Source: Myxococcales bacterium (GTDB taxonomy: Bacteria > Myxococcota_A > UBA9042 > GCA-2863065). From it: 49,845 nucleotides of DNA. A program made the position numbers and the translations under genes. Position 1 is the first letter of the stretch; every line of letters starts with the position of its first letter. Shown here piece by piece: positions 44,617 to 49,845 of this stretch. The stretch lies in the NCBI GenBank assembly GCA_018780435.1, contig JADMJS010000434.1, forward strand, positions 1-49,845, in the 5' to 3' direction. Under the pieces are notes generated by a model, which worked only from the letters and a program-made list of their open reading frames with translations, ran no database searches and was not told the DNA's origin.

Positions 44617-46685
44617 CAGAAAGCGTGCCCCAGGCTAAGGTGGAAGCTCAGCTCCACGTCGTCGGGCCGGGTGACGAGGATCCCGAAATCCGCACGAATG
44701 GGCCCGATGATCGAATAGTACCGAAGTCCCGGCCCGACGGTCAGCTCGAGCGTCGAGAAGTTCACTTCCTCCGGAGTGCTCCAGACTTGGCCCGCATCGA
44801 AAAACGCGACGAGGCCGAGGCTCCAAGGCAGGTGAAAACGAAGCTCGGCGTTGAAGATGGCCCTGACCTCCCCACCCGGGATGTCGACGAAGGAGGTACC
44901 CGATGGGCAGGTGCCGCGTGACCCGAGCACGTAGTCGCTGGTCGCGTCATCGAGGCAGAGGACCGGTCCGAGTTGATTGGAGGGCACCCCACGCACGTCG
45001 GATGGCCCACCACCCTTGAACAGGGCGGCGGGCGGGAGGTCCTCGTCACCCATGATGGGAAAGCCGCGTGTCCATGACGCCCGCCCGGCCAGAGTGAGCC
45101 ACGTCCAGGGGGACCAGTAGCCACGCACGTCGAGGTCGACGCTGATGAATGAGAAGTCGCTCCCGAGTGCGGGCAGCGATTCGGCAACCGTCGTGACGGC
45201 ATAGACCCCGTTTCGCGGGTCGGACAGATCGTCACGCCAGTCGAGGGCCAAGGTCTGTTCGAGGCGGCCGAGCAGGTAAGGATCCTCCAGATCGACGCCG
45301 AGCTCCAGGTAGGCATCGCGAAGGCCCGGATCGAGGTCGAAGGCGATCTCCACCTCCAGTGAGTAGCCGAGTCGCGCGCTCAGCGGCCCGTAGATCGGTC
45401 GGGACAAAGCGGTCCCGACCAGGATCCCGTGCGTTCGGTAGCTGAGCTCGATGTCGAGTGAATACCGAGTCTCCAGACTCCACGTGATCCATTCCTCGAA
45501 CAGTGACGGTTGTCTGAACTCGATGCGCGTCTCACCGCCGACACCTTGCGTCTCAGGGTCAAAGAAGGAGGGCTTCACGATCCACGCCGGGCTGAGGGTG
45601 ATGTCGAAGTAGCGCAGTCCACCGAACAGGTTACGGTGCTGAAATCCCACGGTGGCTCTCACTTCGCTGCGAGAGCCGTCGAGGAGGACACCACCACCCG
45701 CGCGGAGCTCGTGCATTGGCATCTCCTGAACCCGGATGGCCACGTCGACCGCCGATGGCCACGCGATCGCCTTCAGACTCTCCACCGACCGCGGCACCTC
45801 GCCGAGCCGCTTCTCGAGCGTCTCCCGTACCGGCTGCACGCTGACCGAATAGAAGACTCCGAGTGACGAAATGTCGCGCTCGGCGAGGGCCAGACGCTCG
45901 GGGTCCACCACCTCTCCGGGGACCAAGTCGACTCGTCTCAGGATCCGCGCCTCGTCTACCTCCTGCTGCCCGAGGACCTTGACCTCTTTGATCCGAGCGA
46001 GCGGTCCCGGGATGGCGACGAGGTCGACGGCCGCCGTACGTGCCTTTCGGTCGACCAGGACCGTACTCTCGACCTCCGCGTGCAAGAACCCGCGAGCCCG
46101 AAGCGCGTCGCGAAGGGAGTCTCGGCCAAGGCGCCAACCGTCTTCGGTCCAAACCTCCCCATCGCGATAGGGCAGGAGCTCGAGGAGCTTCGCGCGAATC
46201 TCGACGAGCCTCGTCCGCGTGTCCTCATCCGCGTCGACGGGTGGGGCCAGCCCCTCGGAGGTGATTCCACGGATGCGCGTCGGTTCTCCCTCCGTGACGT
46301 CGAAGAAGACCCGGACCGACACCTTGTCCACGCGTTCGACGCGGGAGCCGAGACATCGGGCTTCGAAGTACCCGTGCTTGGCGTAGACGCTCTCGAGCCG
46401 ACGGCAGTCGGGTTCGAGCACACCGCGGTCGAGGAGTGGTTTGTTCGTGAGCGAGCCGAAGTTGTCGTACCAAGTCGCGAGCCGCTCCACCAGACGCTCC
46501 GTCGGGACGGCGACATTGCCCGACACGCCGACCTGAACGACGATGTCACGCCCCGGCGGCGGGCGATGTCGTCCGAATCGAACGAGCCCGTTACATCCGA
46601 CAGTCACCCACAGGAGGACCCCGACGAGGAGGCTGCTCCACGGCCGGAGCCCGCCGACGCGATCTCGCGCGAAATCCGTGATCAT
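44616..46685 (-). CDS. tamA: TamA/BamA-like Omp85 protein with possible lipobox
   Basis: A 689-residue protein if it starts at the ATG at 46685; the ATG at 46730 is an alternative and neither has a clear ribosome binding site. Hydrophobic residues 16-30 end in TVGC, a possible lipobox with Cys 31. Three POTRA-like domains follow (about 48-130, 132-225, 226-320; the third is seen as 'IKEVKVLGQQEVDEARIL' to 'SSLGVFYSVSVQP'). The beta-barrel (about 330-689) has FGGLRYFDITLSPAW and the Omp85 motif area 'GGGPSDVRGVPSNQLGP' (the VRG/RF-type loop), and it ends in aromatic Phe (SLGHAF). Pairing with tamB directly downstream supports the TamA-type name. BamA is the alternative, but the gene order favours TamA. 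Confidence 0.85.
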   Translation of the reverse strand: MITDFARDRVGGLRPWSSLLVGVLLWVTVGCNGLVRFGRHRPPPGRDIVVQVGVSGNVAVPTERLVERLATWYDNFGSLTNKPLLDRGVLEPDCRRLESVYAKHGYFEARCLGSRVERVDKVSVRVFFDVTEGEPTRIRGITSEGLAPPVDADEDTRTRLVEIRAKLLELLPYRDGEVWTEDGWRLGRDSLRDALRARGFLHAEVESTVLVDRKARTAAVDLVAIPGPLARIKEVKVLGQQEVDEARILRRVDLVPGEVVDPERLALAERDISSLGVFYSVSVQPVRETLEKRLGEVPRSVESLKAIAWPSAVDVAIRVQEMPMHELRAGGGVLLDGSRSEVRATVGFQHRNLFGGLRYFDITLSPAWIVKPSFFDPETQGVGGETRIEFRQPSLFEEWITWSLETRYSLDIELSYRTHGILVGTALSRPIYGPLSARLGYSLEVEIAFDLDPGLRDAYLELGVDLEDPYLLGRLEQTLALDWRDDLSDPRNGVYAVTTVAESLPALGSDFSFISVDLDVRGYWSPWTWLTLAGRASWTRGFPIMGDEDLPPAALFKGGGPSDVRGVPSNQLGPVLCLDDATSDYVLGSRGTCPSGTSFVDIPGGEVRAIFNAELRFHLPWSLGLVAFFDAGQVWSTPEEVNFSTLELTVGPGLRYYSIIGPIRADFGILVTRPDDVELSFHLSLGHAF

Positions 46686-46900
46686 GTTGAGGAAGGTGCT
46701 GAGCGCCGTAGCAGCGGAGGGAAGCGCCATCGCCGATCTTCGACACTGCTGATGCGGGGCCGGGAGACGGGTGGCGGCGGCGGTAGGACGTTGGTCTCCT
46801 GGCAGAACCCCCGAACCGGGGCGCCGCCGAGATACGGAGCGCGCTGACCGACGCCATGGTGACTGCCCCCGCGGGTTCGCGAGGACTCGGTCCGAGGCGC

Positions 46901-47743
46901 TCACTCCAGACAGAAGTCGATCCAGCACTCCTCCCAGCAAGCCTGTTCGCTCTCTGGGATGGGATTGCACGGGGCATCACACGTTTCGCCGGGGTCCTCG
47001 AGGTCGATGAGCGTATCCCAACAGGGGACCGTGTAGTCCTCTTCACCCTCGTAGCTGCACCAGAGCTCTGCCTCTTCGCCACCTTGGGCACAGAGGTCTT
47101 CGTCGAAGGCGTTTCCTTCGCATTCGGCTTCCGACTCGAGGTCGCACAGGGGCGCCTCCTCAAAGAGATCCCACCAAGCGTCATCGTCTTCGGAGATCCA
47201 GTCGTCATCGGTGGCTTCGAAGTCCGCGTCGGGGTCTTCCCAGTCGACCATTCCGTCGTCGTCTTCGTCGACGAAGCTCCAGATGCTCTCTTCGTTCTCA
47301 TCGTCACCGACGATGATCTCCTCGGTGTCGCCGGAGATGTCGATGGTCCCGAGGTTGGCCGTCTTGACGAAGGCGTCGGCCGGGATGAGGGAGCTGAAGT
47401 CGGACGCCTCGTCCGTCTTGCCAGCCGGCTTTCGCGGGAACTTGACCCGCTTCAACTGGCCACCCTGCTTGATGGACAGCACGGCCGACTGCCCTTTCGG
47501 GATGGACGCAGAGAAGCGGTTGGTCTTCGGATCGATCGTCGCGACCACCTCCTTCCCGTCCTGCGTCTTGACTCCGACCCCGACCTCGCCGGTCGCACCG
47601 GATAGGGTCCCGCTGATCGTCCGAACCTGTCCTTTGCCCTTGGCCAAGTCAGAGAGAGAGCCGTCGCTGCTCCCGCCACCACAGGCGCCGAGGAGGGTTG
47701 CACTGATGGCGATGGGCGCGAGGAGCGCGAGGGAGCTACGCAT
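46901..47743 (-). CDS. Acidic, aspartate-rich lipoprotein
   Basis: A 280-residue protein with GGAGG upstream of the ATG and a signal peptide ending in lipobox LGAC (Cys 21). The N-terminal half is a beta-rich domain like a carboxypeptidase-regulatory or Ig fold (ISGTLSGATGEVGVGVKTQDG; TNRFSASIPKGQSAVLSI). The second half is very acidic, with DEDDDGMVDWEDPDAD, whose spacing resembles thrombospondin type 3 calcium loops. A cysteine-rich tail follows (CDLESEAECEGN; CWEECWIDFCLE). It lies upstream of the tamA-like gene on the same strand with a 215-nt gap, so it may be co-transcribed, though that is unproven. The outer-membrane or surface location is inferred from the lipobox. No specific function is recognised. 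Confidence 0.72.
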   Translation of the reverse strand: MRSSLALLAPIAISATLLGACGGGSSDGSLSDLAKGKGQVRTISGTLSGATGEVGVGVKTQDGKEVVATIDPKTNRFSASIPKGQSAVLSIKQGGQLKRVKFPRKPAGKTDEASDFSSLIPADAFVKTANLGTIDISGDTEEIIVGDDENEESIWSFVDEDDDGMVDWEDPDADFEATDDDWISEDDDAWWDLFEEAPLCDLESEAECEGNAFDEDLCAQGGEEAELWCSYEGEEDYTVPCWDTLIDLEDPGETCDAPCNPIPESEQACWEECWIDFCLE

Positions 47744-47890
47744 TGAGATTGTCCTCCGGGCAGTCGACGGAACGAGGAGGGAAAGATGCGGTCCCGGGTC
47801 GGGTCATGTCAAGCAGTGAGGCGCCGTGAAGTCGCGTAAATCGATCGCATGCCGTTTCGCGATCGAGGCCCCTCGTGTCAGTATGGCGTC

Positions 47891-48754
47891 GTGACGCTCG
47901 CGCCTACACCAGCACCGCCGACTCGGTGGGTGCACCGATTCCTCGTTGTTGCCTGCCTCTCGCTGCTCGGTCCCGGTGTAGCACGAGCGCAGCAGTTTCT
48001 CACCCTCGACCGGCAGGAGGCAGGACTGGTCGCGACTGTTCAGACCGATCTCGTCCTCTATGACACCTTCGTCGCGGACGACGTCATCTTCGTCCGAAAC
48101 GACCTCTATCTGCAGGGTGGCTGGGCGGGCTGGGGCGGCTATGTCGACGTGCCGATGACCTTCGTCCCGAAGCTCGACATCAGCACGATCGGCAATGTCG
48201 AGGTCGGCGCGATGTACGACATGGAGCTCCCACTCCTGTCGCTCACCATCCGTTGCGGGGTCACCATCCCCACTGCCAGTGAAGGGGCAGACGAGACGCT
48301 CGCCCTCGCGCTCGGTCAGTGGGCGCGGGTCACCGACTTCCTGAGCGCTGTCCCGAATGCAGTCGCCGTGCGGCCTGGAGTCTCGTTTCGCCTCCCTGCG
48401 GGGATCCTGTTCGGGCGCGGAGACATCGGCGTCGACGTGCAGTTCCCATTGGGCGACGAGTCCTCGTCGGTGACGACCTTCTTTCGCGCCAATATCGGGC
48501 TAGGCGTGCGATGGCACTGGTTCTCGAGCACCTTCGACTATACGACCGCGGCGCCCATAACGAAGGGCGACGTCGACTTCGGGCAAGGGACTTTCGTGCA
48601 CTCAACCGGGCTGAGCCTGCGCTTCCAGCTCCCGTGGATCGCCCCCTTCGTGGGCGTCTCCATGCCGCTCGTCGCCGGCGTCGCCGGCGACATCGTGAAC
48701 GTCTCATTCGGTGTTACCTCCGCGTGGCTGCCCGGCGAGGACGAGCCACCCTAG
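47891..48754 (+). CDS. Outer-membrane beta-barrel-like protein
   Basis: A 287-residue protein from the GTG at 47891, which gives a tidy signal peptide (TRWVHRF, hydrophobic core, GVARAQ cleavage near residue 34). The ATG at 47849 is an in-frame alternative, and neither has an obvious ribosome binding site. The mature part is a series of amphipathic strands with aromatic belts (LQGGWAGWGGYVDVPMTFV; VEVGAMYDMELPLLSLTIRCGVTIPT; FRANIGLGVRWHWFSSTFDYTT). It resembles the outer-membrane protein folds annotated as beta-barrels of porin-like type, but no named family is recognised. It is divergent from the acidic lipoprotein gene. It may be a substrate of the neighbouring Tam system, which is a speculation. 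Confidence 0.65.
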   Translation: MTLAPTPAPPTRWVHRFLVVACLSLLGPGVARAQQFLTLDRQEAGLVATVQTDLVLYDTFVADDVIFVRNDLYLQGGWAGWGGYVDVPMTFVPKLDISTIGNVEVGAMYDMELPLLSLTIRCGVTIPTASEGADETLALALGQWARVTDFLSAVPNAVAVRPGVSFRLPAGILFGRGDIGVDVQFPLGDESSSVTTFFRANIGLGVRWHWFSSTFDYTTAAPITKGDVDFGQGTFVHSTGLSLRFQLPWIAPFVGVSMPLVAGVAGDIVNVSFGVTSAWLPGEDEPP

Positions 48755-48885
48755 TCCGGTCACCCAGAGAGGAACGCGCACTGTCGGCCGAGTATGCGCC
48801 CGCCAGCCCCGACTCCGCGCGTCGAGGGAGGCGTACGCCCATTCTCTTAATCAACCGATCGTCCAAGGCGACTGCCACGAGACTC

Positions 48886-48915
48886 TTGCCATGACCGGAA
48901 GGGCAAGGCTACAGT
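48886..48915 (+). promoter_or_regulatory. Candidate promoter of the three-repeat secreted protein
   Basis: TTGCCA (48886-48891) and TACAGT (48910-48915) are 18 bp apart, each with 4 to 5 of 6 consensus bases, about 60 nt before the ATG at 48973. Confidence 0.35.
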
Positions 48916-48972
48916 CGACGAATGCTCCACGACCCGGGCGCTCCAAGCGCCCCACAGAGAAGGAACAACCTC

Positions 48973-49428
48973 ATGAGTCTCAGACCGGGCAAGCTCCTAC
49001 CACTGTCGATACTGGCCACTCTGCTCATGCTCGCGGGCATGGCGAGCGCCGAGGACTACGTACGCATCCGAAGCCGATGGAAGCCCGACGAGGTTCTCCA
49101 CATCGAGAAGGGCAAGCTCGAGTGTGGCAAGGCCGAGAGCGGCTGGTTCAGCGCACAATGGATCAAGGAGGTGGTGGACGGCCACGTCCGCTTCAAGAAC
49201 CGGTGGAAGCCGGAACTGTACTTGAACATCGAGAAGGGCCACCTCGACGTGGGAGAGGTCGAGATCGGTTTTCATAGCGCACAATGGTCGCTCGAGAAGG
49301 TGGAGGATGGCGCAGTGCGTCTGAAGAATCGGTGGAAGCCCGACGAGTACGTCCATATCGAGAAGGGGGCTCCACAGTCCGGCAAGATTGAGGCGGGCTG
49401 GTGGAGCGCACAGTGGTTCATCGACTGA
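48973..49428 (+). CDS. Small secreted protein of three tandem WKPD-EYxHIEKG repeats (beta-trefoil-like)
   Basis: A 151-residue protein. The ATG at 48973 has GAAGGAAC upstream and gives a signal peptide (SLRPGKLLPLSI, hydrophobic core, GMASAED; cleavage near residue 26). The mature protein is three near-identical units of about 41 residues: VRIRSRWKPDEVLHIEKG, VRFKNRWKPELYLNIEKG and VRLKNRWKPDEYVHIEKG, each followed by a G-W/F-SAQW segment. Three-fold repetition at this length is typical of a beta-trefoil (ricin-B or AbfB-type), which binds sugars; the fold is inferred from the repeat number and pattern. The protein should be periplasmic or extracellular. It is followed after 1 nt by the long palindrome, so its mRNA ends in a very strong structure. 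Confidence 0.75.
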   Translation: MSLRPGKLLPLSILATLLMLAGMASAEDYVRIRSRWKPDEVLHIEKGKLECGKAESGWFSAQWIKEVVDGHVRFKNRWKPELYLNIEKGHLDVGEVEIGFHSAQWSLEKVEDGAVRLKNRWKPDEYVHIEKGAPQSGKIEAGWWSAQWFID

Positions 49429-49429
49429 C

Positions 49430-49610
49430 CTAGGAGGCCGCTGTTTTTCTCCCGTCGCAGGCCTTCGCGCTTCCCTGTGATAGCGGCGTCAGATGTCTGC
49501 GATACGTCCTCACGTAGCTTTGGCTACGCTCCGGGCGTTTCTCGACATCTTCCTTGCTCTCACAGGGAATCGCTTCGGCCTGCTCGGTCCGAAAAACAGC
49601 GGCCTCCTAG
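49430..49610. repeat. 181-bp nested long palindrome (MITE-like or structured element)
   Basis: The outer arms (49430-49449 and 49591-49610) are 20 bp and perfectly complementary, from CTAGGAGGCC inward to TTTTTC. Inside are further matched pairs: GCAGGCC (49457-49463) with GGCCTGC (49577-49583), TTCCCTGTGA (49471-49480) with TCACAGGGAA (49560-49569), AGATGTC (49491-49497) with GACATCT (49544-49550), and a central hairpin CGTAGC-TTTG-GCTACG (49513-49528). The whole element can therefore fold as one long imperfect hairpin. No gene fits it. It starts one base after a stop codon, so it may act as a transcription terminator or be a palindromic insertion. Confidence 0.8.
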
Positions 49611-49845
49611 CGCCGCCCAACCACCCACGAGGCCCGGCAACGCCGGGACTGTTGGCTGGCCTCCCTAGCTCTGTCGCATTGCTCGGCGAGGCTGGAACGA
49701 CGCATGCGCTCAGTGGATCGATCTGCGGGCGGCGCGGTCGCGGGAGAACAGTTCAAGAAAAACATCGTTTTGTCCCGACGACTTAGGCTCAGGGCTCGGT
49801 CGCAAGTAAGTGATTCTCTTTTCCTCGCGCCGCATCCCCGCCCGG
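49611..49845. other. Right-edge non-coding segment
   Basis: The 235 bases after the palindrome show no open frame with a ribosome binding site or recognisable product. A short hairpin CCCGGC-AAC-GCCGGG lies at about 49634-49648. The following gene, if any, starts beyond the window. Confidence 0.4.

Noticed and set aside
1..49845. tRNA, rRNA, transposase and phage genes.
   Set aside because: I looked for them and saw no candidate that could be supported by reading the sequence.

Overview
The window is high-GC DNA with the gene style of a Myxococcota-like bacterium (a lineage rich in predatory or social Gram-negatives). The evidence is two AgmX/PglI-type C-terminal domains, a Ser/Thr protein kinase with a TPR-like tail, Myxococcus-type cysteine-rich repeats (CGDG...GEQCDDGN...GDGC), MopE-like DxDCDG motifs, many lipoproteins with Asp/Ala/Thr/Gly linkers, and a TamA/TamB pair. 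The exact genus cannot be read from the sequence. No rRNA, tRNA, CRISPR array or transposase was seen.

Left part (1-8077). A partial reverse-strand gene runs off the left edge. It is followed by about 0.9 kb of non-coding DNA holding three copies of a TGAACCGGTTCA palindrome, a diverged 49-bp direct repeat and an 86-bp perfect-armed hairpin. Then come two translationally coupled AgmX/PglI-domain envelope proteins and a small secreted protein. Next is a divergent pair: a lipoprotein PHM/DBH-type copper monooxygenase with an N-terminal CxxCH haem motif, and a cytoplasmic Mo/4Fe-4S molybdopterin oxidoreductase. A two-gene nucleotidyltransferase-fold module, possibly a toxin-antitoxin pair, closes this part.

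Central part (8316-35218). This is a nearly continuous rightward array of secreted or envelope proteins. It comprises a beta-propeller lipoprotein, a single-pass membrane protein, a CGxDGCGG-repeat/MopE lipoprotein, a small soluble protein, a giant 3328-residue secreted protein (SUEL-type lectin, somatomedin B-like, LamG-like and cysteine repeats), a membrane-anchored HEAT-repeat protein and three large cysteine-rich lipoproteins. Nearly every junction is, or can be read as, a 4-nt ATGA/GTGA stop-start overlap, so the proteins are probably made together and form one cell-surface system. The array is interrupted at 13869-15117 by a reverse-strand nucleotidyltransferase/XRE cassette, flanked by a truncated duplicate of the upstream cysteine-rich gene.

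Right part (35326-49845). A reverse-strand Ser/Thr kinase is divergent from a lipoprotein delta-class carbonic anhydrase. Then come tamB and a tamA-like gene (reverse strand), an acidic lipoprotein, an outer-membrane barrel-like protein, and a small secreted three-repeat protein. Two bases after that last gene begins a 181-bp near-perfect long palindrome resembling a non-autonomous mobile or structured element. The final 235 bases show no gene.
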